Positions 38,396-47,598 of a stretch of DNA of 64,000 nt are shown in pieces; position 1 is the stretch's first letter; every line of letters begins with the position of its first letter. Below the pieces are notes generated by a model, which worked only from the letters and a program-made list of their open reading frames with translations, ran no database searches and was not told where the DNA came from. The stretch lies in NCBI GenBank assembly GCA_030432875.1, contig JAUILP010000011.1, positions 1 through 64,000 on the forward strand. Direction: 5' to 3'. Source of the stretch: Oligoflexia bacterium (GTDB lineage: Bacteria > Bdellovibrionota_B > Oligoflexia > Oligoflexales > JAGOVF01). Made by a program: the position numbers and the translations under genes.

Positions 38396-39277
38396 CTAAA
38401 AAGTATAATTTGTCCCTAAAAAAACCTGCGTGGCCACAGGATCATAGGCGACCATTTGCAGTCCTCCAGAACGTTCGACTTGATCTGCTTGACCATAGCC
38501 AACTATAACGGACCACCAGCGACTAACCTGAACGGCTGCTTCGATGTCAAAGCTATAATTATGGCTGAGGGGCAGTTTATCAGCATTTACTGTATCCCTA
38601 TTCTTTTTTCCTATCCCCTCATAATAATTCTCTTGATACTGTAAAGAAGCTAGAAAAGAAATTCCCCGCGCCAAAGAGAGGCTCACTGTTCCAACAACCC
38701 CAAGATCACTACGTCGCAAAGGATCACCACCTCCTGCTCCAGCTTCAGTAGCCGTGGTGGTAAATTTATTGACGTAGTATCTCGCGTAAGGGTTTAAGCT
38801 CACATTTAGTTTTTGGTCAAAGAACCCTTTAACCCAAACTATGCCCAAATAAGGTTTAGTTAAAACCTCATGATCGCGAGAATACTCAGAAATGGGAAGA
38901 GTTGCTTGAGCTTTAAGAGTCCAATTTAATCCCCAGACATCGCGCCAAAAAAGGTGCTGATAGCTAAACAGAGTGTCCGCGCTTTGCACTTCTTTTTGAC
39001 CAGGATCAACGAGATAGAGCTTAGTCATCGTTTGCGTAATCCCCCAGCGCGTTCGCTCACTCAGCTTAAAGAAAAGAGTCGGGGAAAAAATCGTGCTATC
39101 TTCGGCAGCACTTTCCATCCCCCTGTAATGGAGCAAAGAAATATCTAATGAGAGTTTTTCCTTAATAGAACCTGAGTGAACCATAGCTAATGGTTCAGCC
39201 CGCAAAGAGGTTCCGATAAAGAGAACACAGGCAACCACCAGAAAGAATTCAAAGCGACCAAGTCGAGAGTATTTCAT
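38396..39277 (-). CDS. Outer-membrane beta-barrel protein
   Basis: The protein has 293 residues with a signal peptide (about 1-27, SLRAEP). Alternating strands follow, e.g. LSLDISLLHYRGM and WGLNWTLKAQATLPISEY, ending VFLGTNYTF, a typical barrel C-terminus. I chose the ATG at 39277 with AGGAA 5 bases upstream; the longer frame to 39328 would overlap the protease gene and lacks a signal peptide at its start. It is likely co-expressed with the protease. Confidence 0.75.
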   Translation of the reverse strand: MKYSRLGRFEFFLVVACVLFIGTSLRAEPLAMVHSGSIKEKLSLDISLLHYRGMESAAEDSTIFSPTLFFKLSERTRWGITQTMTKLYLVDPGQKEVQSADTLFSYQHLFWRDVWGLNWTLKAQATLPISEYSRDHEVLTKPYLGIVWVKGFFDQKLNVSLNPYARYYVNKFTTTATEAGAGGGDPLRRSDLGVVGTVSLSLARGISFLASLQYQENYYEGIGKKNRDTVNADKLPLSHNYSFDIEAAVQVSRWWSVIVGYGQADQVERSGGLQMVAYDPVATQVFLGTNYTF

Positions 39278-39318
39278 ACAGTTCCTACCACTATGCGATT
39301 GTTGTTCTAGCCTTACTC

Positions 39319-42300
39319 TTAACGACACTCAGGGATACGCCCAGATACGATAAGATTATAGATAGAATACAGTTCATTCATTTCAGCTTTATCCGTAACG
39401 ACGCTCAGGCTTGTATTCGTTATCGCTTCTATAAGGTCGAAGGCATATTGGTTTTTATTCTGCAGAGCGACAAAATAATTATCATAAATTTTTGTGACGC
39501 CTATTTTTTCGCGCGTACTACTAAAATAAGAATCGACACTTCCCATACCGCGCAAATCCAGGTCTAAGACAGCCGTATCAAGATTTTCAGGTGCGACATC
39601 TGGTGCACGCTGAAATGCATTAGGATCAATACCTAACTGAGCCTTTAGAGAGGCAGGAGTAAAACAGGTGAATTTTAGCTTGTCAATTAATGTTGCGTTA
39701 GTCCGCGTCCTATAATCATAAGCATTAATCGCATAAAGAATACGGGCAAAACTGTTAAAGCCTTGTTCCATATCAATATGGCGCAAGAGGGACTGTTCTA
39801 CGATTTTTGATATTGTATCCCCAATATCGCCGTCATTTAGGTATAATAAATATGTAGATGGAGATACGGCATTGTTAATATTGTAAATAAAACCATCATC
39901 ACCCATCAAAAAATACATCGCGTACAATTTGTCCCAGAGGATGCCTTTGCGCTGCAGGGCACCACTCCACTCGCTATAAACGTCAGTCCAAGGTCGATCC
40001 ACAAAGGACTGCTGAATAACGCCATGATAAAACGCCGCACCGAGTCTTACCGCCTGCTTAAAGTCTCGCCTAATCGTGCGCGTGATTTGATCAATGTGTT
40101 TGTCATCAAAATCTTTCCACTGAGAATCCACAAGTTTTTTTCTAATTTCATCATTGTCGTAAGCATTTTCCATGAATTTTAAAAACTTCTTGAGAGCCCA
40201 CATATCATTGGCAATTGCAGTGGGATAGCCAATGCTATTCCAATACGCGCGCCCATAGCGATAATTTCGTATCCAGTAATTTGCTTCATAGCGCTTAATT
40301 AGGCTAAGGGCAACTTCCGAAGGGGTGGTCCCACGGTCCCAAGCTCCGCACATTGCGTTAAAGACTCGGTGTTCATCTGTACAGTATAAATAAGTTGTAT
40401 TGAGTTTGCGGGTATAATCAATTTCGCCGTTACTGTAAGCATAGGCTAACGCCGCTTCATCATAGGCTTCCCAGTCCCACCTATCATGAACCTCATCGGT
40501 CAAATCAGCATAGTCCATAACTGATGAGCTATTTTGTGCGTAAACCTTTGGCGTCATTACCTCTTCACCCAGTTCGTTGGTATGGGTCTCCATGATCTGA
40601 TTTCCTTGATCATCGAGAGCGGGGATCGGCGTCGCAAAATGTTTTTCATCAACCGAACCATAAAAATTATGCCTAAGACCTAAGTTATGGCCGAACTCAT
40701 GGATTGCCACCCTAAACACTATTGTTTTAAGCATTTGCGCGGGATCTTCGCCAGCTATTATGCCTTCTACCGCCATAGCCAAGGGCTTGTCCATTTCAAA
40801 AATAGTGCTTTGATGATAATCCTGACGCATTTGCACGGCTGAATTTAAGTACGATTTCATATGGGCTTCTGCTTGAGGCAGTACCTTAGAAAATTCGGGA
40901 TAAAGTCCATCCTCCATGAGTTTTTGCGTGCGGCTTAAAGCGGAAACATTGAAAAAGTTCCGGTCCAAATCAGCCACAAACATCTCGTCATTTTTGATTG
41001 CGTGCATGGGCTTATAAGCATAAAGATTTCCGGGAAGTCCATAGGTAAACTGCGGAAGCAAAAAATTAAAGATATCATAGGCCTCTTTTTGTTCCTTTAG
41101 CTCAGTAGCTGTTTTTGTCCAGTCCTGCATGTATGAGCCCGTAGCATCAGCATCGGTATTACTGGCATTGTTGAGAAGGGACTTCATTTTTTGATACAAG
41201 GTAGAACGTACATAGCGGGTTTTGTCCTTGGCAAACTCATCGGCAATGCGCTGCAAATAGTAGCCTAGGTATCCCGTCCATACCATTGAATTAGATGAGA
41301 TAATTTCCCCAGTCAAAGGGTCAGCATCACTCGGCCCATAGCCTAGGGGTGAACCTTCATCAATTTCATCTATGTATTTAAAAAATGATTTTCCAAGATC
41401 ACCGAAAGTGACTCCTTCCGGAGCATCTTCGACCTTAAAACGCATACTGAGGCCATTGCGTTCTAAAAGTGAGTTGGTTTTGGCAATAATGCCCACTTCT
41501 GGATCTGCGTAAACCCATTTTTCAGCTTCAGGAAATCCTGGCGCAAAATATATCGTATGATCAACACTGGGATCCCAGCGATTCATCAAAAACTGATTTT
41601 GGAGGCGATGATTTTCATCAATTTTTTCAACTTGCGTCTTAAAATAGCCGAATTTCATATTTAAAGGATCTTCTTCACCCGCATATTTGTAAGGCACATA
41701 AGCACTCTGTTTTTGCGGGATAAAGGAATAACGCAGATGGATAGTATTCGTCATGTCATCATTGAGTAGGCGGCGAATATGGTCATAATCAAAACAATCC
41801 TCTTTTAGGGTATAGGTCACAGCTATGGTAAATCCAATATGTTCTGGTGTTATCACCTCAGTCCCATCCACTAAATTGGTTGCCGTTTTACTCCAGCAGG
41901 CGCTATCAGCCCAGTCAGTTGCCACGGACATTTCTGCAAATTTAATTCTAAAAAATCGTTTTTCCTGCCAATTTAAGTAGTCATTTTCTTCTTCTTTATT
42001 GGTAACTTTGCCGCCAGATTCGGCTAAACGATATTCAGAGTGTTCAATTTTCCAAGAATTGATGAGCTCGCGCTGGGTATCATCTTCATTGCCATAGACA
42101 CTGAGGCTATTATAAAAATAAAGATTGTCTTTACCAAATTCAAAAAAACCTAACTTAACCGTATTTTGTAAACCAACAAACCCAATGCCCGAGGCTGAAC
42201 TGGTTTTCACCATCGTAACTTTAGTTAACCACCTGACTGCGTTATTACCACCAGTCAAATTAAGCTGAGTCGTATCACCTGAAGCCCCTGGTTGCAGGAA

Positions 42301-42414
42301 AACAGATTTGTTCCAACGAGGATCGTTGATGTCGCTTTTTTTCTCGACAGGCCGCTCTTTGGCGCAGCCTGCGTATATAAGAAGGGATAGAGAAAATAAC
42401 AGTTTCAGTTTCAT
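39319..42414 (-). CDS. Zinc metalloprotease lipoprotein (metzincin-type)
   Basis: The protein has 1031 residues. The signal peptide ends in LIYAGC (Cys17). The catalytic site is HEFGHNLGLRH (His572 to His582), the long HExxHxxGxxH form, followed some 50 residues later by SSVMDY, a Met-turn. The architecture resembles large bacterial zinc-dependent metalloproteases with DUF5117/DUF4953-type regions, which I recall only approximately. It would act on proteins at the cell surface or in the periplasm. The ATG at 42414 was chosen because the signal peptide starts there. It is flanked by a lipoprotein and a barrel in one operon. Confidence 0.88.
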   Translation of the reverse strand: MKLKLLFSLSLLIYAGCAKERPVEKKSDINDPRWNKSVFLQPGASGDTTQLNLTGGNNAVRWLTKVTMVKTSSASGIGFVGLQNTVKLGFFEFGKDNLYFYNSLSVYGNEDDTQRELINSWKIEHSEYRLAESGGKVTNKEEENDYLNWQEKRFFRIKFAEMSVATDWADSACWSKTATNLVDGTEVITPEHIGFTIAVTYTLKEDCFDYDHIRRLLNDDMTNTIHLRYSFIPQKQSAYVPYKYAGEEDPLNMKFGYFKTQVEKIDENHRLQNQFLMNRWDPSVDHTIYFAPGFPEAEKWVYADPEVGIIAKTNSLLERNGLSMRFKVEDAPEGVTFGDLGKSFFKYIDEIDEGSPLGYGPSDADPLTGEIISSNSMVWTGYLGYYLQRIADEFAKDKTRYVRSTLYQKMKSLLNNASNTDADATGSYMQDWTKTATELKEQKEAYDIFNFLLPQFTYGLPGNLYAYKPMHAIKNDEMFVADLDRNFFNVSALSRTQKLMEDGLYPEFSKVLPQAEAHMKSYLNSAVQMRQDYHQSTIFEMDKPLAMAVEGIIAGEDPAQMLKTIVFRVAIHEFGHNLGLRHNFYGSVDEKHFATPIPALDDQGNQIMETHTNELGEEVMTPKVYAQNSSSVMDYADLTDEVHDRWDWEAYDEAALAYAYSNGEIDYTRKLNTTYLYCTDEHRVFNAMCGAWDRGTTPSEVALSLIKRYEANYWIRNYRYGRAYWNSIGYPTAIANDMWALKKFLKFMENAYDNDEIRKKLVDSQWKDFDDKHIDQITRTIRRDFKQAVRLGAAFYHGVIQQSFVDRPWTDVYSEWSGALQRKGILWDKLYAMYFLMGDDGFIYNINNAVSPSTYLLYLNDGDIGDTISKIVEQSLLRHIDMEQGFNSFARILYAINAYDYRTRTNATLIDKLKFTCFTPASLKAQLGIDPNAFQRAPDVAPENLDTAVLDLDLRGMGSVDSYFSSTREKIGVTKIYDNYFVALQNKNQYAFDLIEAITNTSLSVVTDKAEMNELYSIYNLIVSGRIPECR

Positions 42415-42491
42415 ATATAATATCCTTAAAAAATATTGATGGAGATTATCCATTTTTACACGGCAATTAAGATCAGTTAAACTTTATCTAG

Positions 42492-44600
42492 TCAATAGAG
42501 CGTCAACGCCGACAGCTCTCTATCCTTAAATATCACCTTGGTTCTTACTTGCGGAAAATATACCGTATCTTTTACATCAAGCCCCAAACTATTGAACGGC
42601 GTAAAAAACTTGCAGGTTTTAGGATTACTATTGTCGATAATGCTAAAAAACTCGTTGTCCAGCATGCCAAATTTAATCGGACTTCCCGCTTCAGCTTCTG
42701 TCGTATCAACAGTTGCGCCGCCCTCTCCCAGTCCATCTCCACTTAGAGAAGGCGTCATAAATTCACTCGCATCACACAGGTTTTCTATACTCCCACCATG
42801 GCCACTTGCGGTCAGAGCCAGAATTTGAGCATAGCTCTGCCCCTGATCTGTCGGCAGTCCCATAGCTTCTACGGTTGCATGATCAAGCATCGCATGAGCA
42901 ATTCGCACCCCACCAGCCCATACAACGTCATGAATCATATTTTTTTCCTGAACTTTATCAGCTTCAAAATAGGCGACCTTTATCACTTGTCTTTCTTCAA
43001 AAGCTGAGCGAATTTCTTCGCCATCGATGACAACTGTTGCCTCTTTACGCACGCGGTCAACATCCTTAAGAGTGAGGAGATCACCGACATTAAATCCCCC
43101 CAATGATCCGCTTCCGGCCACGGTTGGCTTTAGCACACCCATAAGAGCCCGAATATCAGCCATGTGCTGAATTTTGCTCGCATAAAAACTCACCGAGGGC
43201 AGTCCCAATGAGGTTGAGGCTTGAACCAGGAGTCCGTCCCCTTTATTGGTGTCAAAATATCCAGCTGTTGTGATAAATTCTGGATAAAGTGCCGTCGAGT
43301 ATTGGCCAGTCACTAAAGACGGCAGGATGATAACATCAGCCTCGCTACCTGATTTTGCATAAGTAGAGCGAAAGCCTTTTTCAAGCAATTTACCCAGTGA
43401 GGTTGCAAAATTTAATTTAACTGACCGATCCGTAGCAAAAGGGTTCTCCACCGCACTCGAACCGATAACAATTTGTGGCGTAAGAGCCACACTACTACTC
43501 CCTGAGCCCGAAGAAATACCCGCTGAAGATTTAACCGTTCCGGTTTTTGAAACGTAAGGAATTCTTCCATTTATTAATAGGCTAATAGTTACCCCAGAGG
43601 TAATCGCCACATCGGTAACGATTTCACTTGAGTCTGGCTGAATATACTGAAAATCAAATTTTGATTTGCTCAACCAGATATAAATGCCGTTGTAGGGCTT
43701 AAAAAAATTCGTGGCCGTAACGGACGTATCTGTTTTTGCGCTGACGATTTCATTCAATTCCCCCCAAGACTGACCAATACCAAATTTATAACGAACGATT
43801 TTGTCTTCTTCTTTTTTGGCCCCGTTAAACTCGCCCTTAACCAAATCAAAAGCTTGTCCAATACTAAAGCCTGGTAAATTTTGCTGCAGAAGCACAAGCC
43901 CCAATGCCTTGCGTTCATCGTTTGATAGGATCATGCCGCCATAACCCTGAAAAAATACAATAATTTGACCAGCTTCGTTATTTACTTGCAGGATACAGCT
44001 AGGTTGTTTTGCTAAATTGCCTTCTAAGCAATCTCCCTCATCCGCTGTGGGATTCATCATGCGCCACATATCATTGATCATTTTTCGGCCCTGAGGATCT
44101 TCAGCCGTAAAATATTCGCCAAGCTCAGAACCTATACGCACCTCTTTGTAGCCATCTGGCATCTGCAAAGGGCCGGTATATCCGTTATAAATGACCATAA
44201 GATCAGCTTTGCGAGGATCTTGCTCACGCCAACCTACAGCCAAAAACTCCCTATAGAAGGTGAGGCCATCACTGGTAAACCATTCTGGAGCCAAAATATC
44301 TCGCGACTCTTCATAGGTCGTGTTCATAGTGATACCACCTGCGCCAACCCCCAAAATAATGGGTTTGCTACTATTAAAGCGGATTTTATTGTCGATAGCA
44401 TTTGGATCTTCTTGAAGCACCCGGCCATCGACGAGACCACCGAGTTCATTGGTGGGCGCACTCGGTAGATTTTCACTTGCTAGTGTCAGTTGCGGTCCCG
44501 CTTTTGGCGGCTCCCCTCCTCCGTATTGCTGAGGAGAACGACTGCACCCAGTGCCTATCAATAAGGCAGCAACCCAAGTAGCTCGAAACCCATAAACCAT
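42492..44600 (-). CDS. Large lipoprotein leading the protease operon, unknown function
   Basis: The protein has 702 residues. The lipobox is LIGTGC (Cys19). After a Gly/Pro-rich linker comes ILGVGAGGITMNTTYEESRD at about residue 80, then a mixed alpha/beta region, a Ser/Gly-rich linker near 370 and a C-terminal domain. I recognise no catalytic motif. The ATG has an excellent GGGAGG ribosome site, fitting the first gene of an operon with the metalloprotease 77 bases downstream. It may be a surface partner or substrate receptor. Confidence 0.75.
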   Translation of the reverse strand: MVYGFRATWVAALLIGTGCSRSPQQYGGGEPPKAGPQLTLASENLPSAPTNELGGLVDGRVLQEDPNAIDNKIRFNSSKPIILGVGAGGITMNTTYEESRDILAPEWFTSDGLTFYREFLAVGWREQDPRKADLMVIYNGYTGPLQMPDGYKEVRIGSELGEYFTAEDPQGRKMINDMWRMMNPTADEGDCLEGNLAKQPSCILQVNNEAGQIIVFFQGYGGMILSNDERKALGLVLLQQNLPGFSIGQAFDLVKGEFNGAKKEEDKIVRYKFGIGQSWGELNEIVSAKTDTSVTATNFFKPYNGIYIWLSKSKFDFQYIQPDSSEIVTDVAITSGVTISLLINGRIPYVSKTGTVKSSAGISSGSGSSSVALTPQIVIGSSAVENPFATDRSVKLNFATSLGKLLEKGFRSTYAKSGSEADVIILPSLVTGQYSTALYPEFITTAGYFDTNKGDGLLVQASTSLGLPSVSFYASKIQHMADIRALMGVLKPTVAGSGSLGGFNVGDLLTLKDVDRVRKEATVVIDGEEIRSAFEERQVIKVAYFEADKVQEKNMIHDVVWAGGVRIAHAMLDHATVEAMGLPTDQGQSYAQILALTASGHGGSIENLCDASEFMTPSLSGDGLGEGGATVDTTEAEAGSPIKFGMLDNEFFSIIDNSNPKTCKFFTPFNSLGLDVKDTVYFPQVRTKVIFKDRELSALTLY

Positions 44601-44878
44601 AATGACCTCCCAAAAGTGTTTCTAAAAGTCATCCTTATCTAGTCCATTTGATACGGATGACCCTTACGCGCATATAAATACCAAAGACTAATAAAAAATC
44701 CTGTGATGAGAACACACCGGCTCTCGGTTCTGCCTTAATGGCTCAATTTTAAGCGCAAATTTTAAAAATCAATATTATGTGTCAAAATCCTACCAATTTT
44801 TGAGGCTTAGGGCAATTGCTGTTTTTTGCAATGATTTTTCCCGATCTAGGAGAGATTTTTGTATTGCCTTGGAAAAAT
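44601..44878. other. Intergenic region before the protease operon
   Basis: 278 bases between the operon start and the wrecked aldo/keto reductase. It must contain the operon promoter; a TATTTATAT element on the minus strand near 44675 may be its -10. No other structure is evident. Confidence 0.4.
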
Positions 44879-45269
44879 TAATGGCTTGTTTCTGGAAAAA
44901 ATGGTCCCAGGGAATTAATCAACTGACATTCTTTTTCGCTCAACCGAACTTCCGATGCTCGGAGATCTTGCTCCATATGGAGGGGTGAGCTCGTACCAGT
45001 TAAAGGGATTATGTGATGTTGGCACAAAAAGGCAAAGAATATTTGGGGAACTTCATATCCTGTCTTTTTAAACTAGAATTATAAGATCGTTTAAGGCCCT
45101 CACCAACCAAATCTTCACTATAATGCCTCGGCTGACAAGCTGTATCCACTGCTCGAAATCCCTTGCTCAAGGCAAGAGCGACAAGGTCTGCTGTTCTTTC
45201 TTTTTTCCAAGCCGTGCCATAAATTAAAGGAGGCATTTTATTTATTTCGTTTAAATCTGATGCTGGCAT
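44879..45269 (-). pseudogene. Aldo/keto reductase remnant (internal deletion plus frameshift)
   Basis: The first part (45269 to about 45090) encodes PLIYGTAWKKERTADLV, then KGFRAVDTACQPRHY, the N-terminal strands of an aldo/keto reductase, and stops at 45009. In another frame, from about 45078 down to a TAA at 44879, the C-terminal end appears: EVPQIFFAFLCQHHIIPLTG, then TSSPLHMEQDL. Together they cover only about 130 of some 270 residues. The catalytic Tyr-Lys-His core is missing. So the gene was broken by an internal deletion and a frame change and is non-functional. Confidence 0.85.
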
Positions 45270-45437
45270 CTTTGCTGTTCCTTTTTAAAGTAAAAGATAG
45301 AATCACACGCGACGGTGCTTGGAAATTTTCTTTTAAATAGCCTAGATGAGCGAAAAATAGCACCCGGGTGTTTATGTGCTAAAAAGTTTACTGCCAAAAT
45401 TGGGTCTTTGGCAAGCAACCGCAGACTCTCGATACAA

Positions 45438-46136
45438 TCAACCCGGTTTTTTTCCAATGTAAAGGCCTCGACCCAAAAGCCCCTCCGCATCAAACTCAAC
45501 TTCAAGTTGATTTGCAGTGAACGCTTCTTTCATTTGCCGTTTCGTAAATAGTCCCAGTTCATGCTCCTCCGTAAAATACTCAACCCCAGCTTTTGTTCCT
45601 AAGAGATAATGAAATTTTAAATAGGAGTTTTTACCTCGCATTTCACTGATATTCATCCGGCAAATCTTAACGTCAGAATTGTCAACAGGAGTCATATGTA
45701 GTTTACCCAATGCCCATTGGTCTGGGGTAAACCATGGTTCAACAAGTATTATGCCACCCGGACTCGTATGCCTATAGAAACAAGCTATGGCCTTGTGAAC
45801 ATTACCTTCAGTTAGCACGTATCCGATGGAGCTAAATAAACACATTACGACATCATAGGTTTTCCCTAAGTGAAAATCCGTCATGTCACCTTGATAATAT
45901 GATCCGGTCGTATTTTTGGTGTGAGCGATGTCAAGAAAGTCTTGGTTAATATCTAGTCCATCAATTCTAAATTGAGTGAGATATTTTGCATGCTCATGAG
46001 TACCACAGGCGACATCCAGTACCGTCGTAGCTTGTGGATGCCGCTCCTTTATAAAATCGGTGATTTTCGAGGATTCAGATTTATAATCTTTCCAACTATA
46101 AATTAAGTCATAGTATTTTGAACTGCCTTTGAACAT
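45438..46136 (-). CDS. Class I SAM-dependent methyltransferase
   Basis: The protein has 232 residues. Motif I is VLDVACGTHEHA (about 40-51), then DGLDINQDFLDIA for the ribose-binding acid, and YDVVMCLFSSIGYV as motif IV. GGIILVEPWFTPDQW follows. The pattern is that of small-molecule methyltransferases close to the glycine/sarcosine or sugar N-methyltransferase type, but the substrate cannot be read. It is cytoplasmic and shows no operon partner. Its 3' neighbour is a dead reductase gene. Confidence 0.88.
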   Translation of the reverse strand: MFKGSSKYYDLIYSWKDYKSESSKITDFIKERHPQATTVLDVACGTHEHAKYLTQFRIDGLDINQDFLDIAHTKNTTGSYYQGDMTDFHLGKTYDVVMCLFSSIGYVLTEGNVHKAIACFYRHTSPGGIILVEPWFTPDQWALGKLHMTPVDNSDVKICRMNISEMRGKNSYLKFHYLLGTKAGVEYFTEEHELGLFTKRQMKEAFTANQLEVEFDAEGLLGRGLYIGKKPG

Positions 46137-46795
46137 ATGTTCCCTCTATTTAAGTCCGTTGCTTCGGGTAACTTCAGTACCGAAATATTTCTTATGATGG
46201 CAGCTGCCAAAGGTCTTGCTAGGTGTATGGGAGCCATGGTGCCCTCTATATGAATTACGCCGCACTATGATTTTACAAGTAATTTTTATTAAGGTCTTTA
46301 GAATTAATTCCAAACCTTGGCAATGAGCTGCGCTTATGTCTGAAATCCCTGACACAAAAACCGCACAAGCCTTACACCCCGCTCACCAAAACTAAGTTTG
46401 TTTAAATCGATAGGTAAACCTAAATTTTTTCAGATAGATGATTTTTTTGCTTAACTTTCGATCTCACATCGATAAGATACTGACGTGGCTTCATTAATTT
46501 AAAAAGGTAAGAGGAAGCACCCACTACTATAAGGAGAGTCCAAACGGGTGAATGGCCAACCTCAAATGGTGAATCAGTGGTATTGGCGGTCCGGAGAGAA
46601 ACTCATAGCCATCGCCAAGGAAAGCGTTGACAAATTCGTAGAGAGAGATCTCTGATCTCTGGCCTAGCTACTTAATTCGACAAGTAAGACTCATATTGTA
46701 TGAGATTTAAAATAAGCGAAAACAAAAATCGCTTAAGGTAATTTAACACACCATCATCCACAGCATGATAAGTCATCTCAACACAGACTTGAAAA
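46137..46795. other. Gene-poor region with one short open frame
   Basis: 659 bases without a supportable gene. A 35-codon frame opens at a GTG (46548-46655, plus), with AAGGAG 11 bases upstream, but its sequence matches nothing I know. A small palindrome TAGGT-AA-ACCTA lies at 46411-46422. The region next to the dead aldo/keto reductase looks like eroded DNA. Confidence 0.4.
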
Positions 46796-47101
46796 TTACT
46801 CACATCGAAAATCAAGTCCTTCAGGGGTCTCACTAATCATCGAAACTTTTGATGTATAGATAATTATGCTTGCATTTGTCGAGCAAAAATATTCTGTTAC
46901 ATTCCATTTTTGCCAAACAGTCCATCCGCTATGATTTTTATCACAAATATTATAATAATTTTTTGTCGTATTATTGTATTGGAGCGTTCCCCCCAAATTT
47001 CGGCAATACGAACTCAATGAAGAAGTAGTCGATGAATTTCCTTCCTTGCCACAGCTACTCAAACAAAAAGATAAAATCAGAGCCAAATACGTTAATTTCA
47101 T
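46796..47101 (-). CDS. Small Cys-rich lipoprotein
   Basis: The protein has 101 residues. The signal peptide ends in SFCLSSC (Cys17), with a Ser/Thr-rich linker to about 30. The mature part has four more cysteines (SSYCRNLGG, YYNICDKN, TEYFCSTN, DFRCE), enough for two disulfides. The start at 47101 was chosen over 47140 because the signal peptide begins there. Function unknown; no operon partner. Confidence 0.68.
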   Translation of the reverse strand: MKLTYLALILSFCLSSCGKEGNSSTTSSLSSYCRNLGGTLQYNNTTKNYYNICDKNHSGWTVWQKWNVTEYFCSTNASIIIYTSKVSMISETPEGLDFRCE

Positions 47102-47598
47102 TTTTAAATCCTTTTCTAAATTGTAAAAGATTAAACTCAAGGGGACAAATATTTAATTTTTGCCGCTAATAAACTGCAGCACATTTCTGAGTGAAACTTT
47201 CGATTTAGTCTTTAACGGGATGCTAATCTAATGAACCTCAGCGTTTATATATACTATGATGAGAGGGAATTCAAAGTTTGTATTAAACAAGATATAAAAA
47301 ACGTTCCCAAATGGGAACACTCTCCTATTAGCATTTATCTTTAACCCGGATTAGATGTATTTCTAAGCAGAAAATTACGAAAGTAATTTATGTCAAGACA
47401 GCGGACCTAATTTCAAAAGAGCTAGAGTAATGTGAGGCGTAGACTTTAAAGAACAAGGAATTAGTTTTTCAATGGAAAATTTTTTCGCGACGCAGGAGCT
47501 AGCGATGCTTTAAAAGATAAACACCTTATCGTGCCACCAGATGTCATTAACATCTGGAGGCGCATGTTTCTCATCGCTTTTTATAAATAAAACAATCT
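47102..47598. other. Gene-poor region with two perfect inverted repeats
   Basis: 497 bases without a supportable gene. Two perfect hairpins stand out: GTTCCC-AAAT-GGGAAC at 47303-47318, and 8-base arms CCAGATGT / ACATCTGG around CATTA at 47537-47557. Neither has a T-run, so they look more like protein binding sites than terminators. A 38-codon plus-strand frame ending at 47590 spans the second repeat but lacks a start. Confidence 0.45.

Noticed and set aside
44779-44988. 69-codon plus-strand frame
   Set aside because: It is antisense to the C-terminal end of the aldo/keto reductase remnant.
45251-45505. 84-codon minus-strand frame between the aldo/keto reductase remnant and the methyltransferase
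   Set aside because: Overlaps both neighbours in another frame, no ribosome binding site and no recognisable sequence.
46314-46332. Sigma-54 like TTGGCA...TGC
   Set aside because: GG to GC spacing is one base short and no gene follows in that direction.
46146-46355. 69-codon minus-strand frame upstream of the methyltransferase
   Set aside because: No ribosome binding site and composition without protein character.
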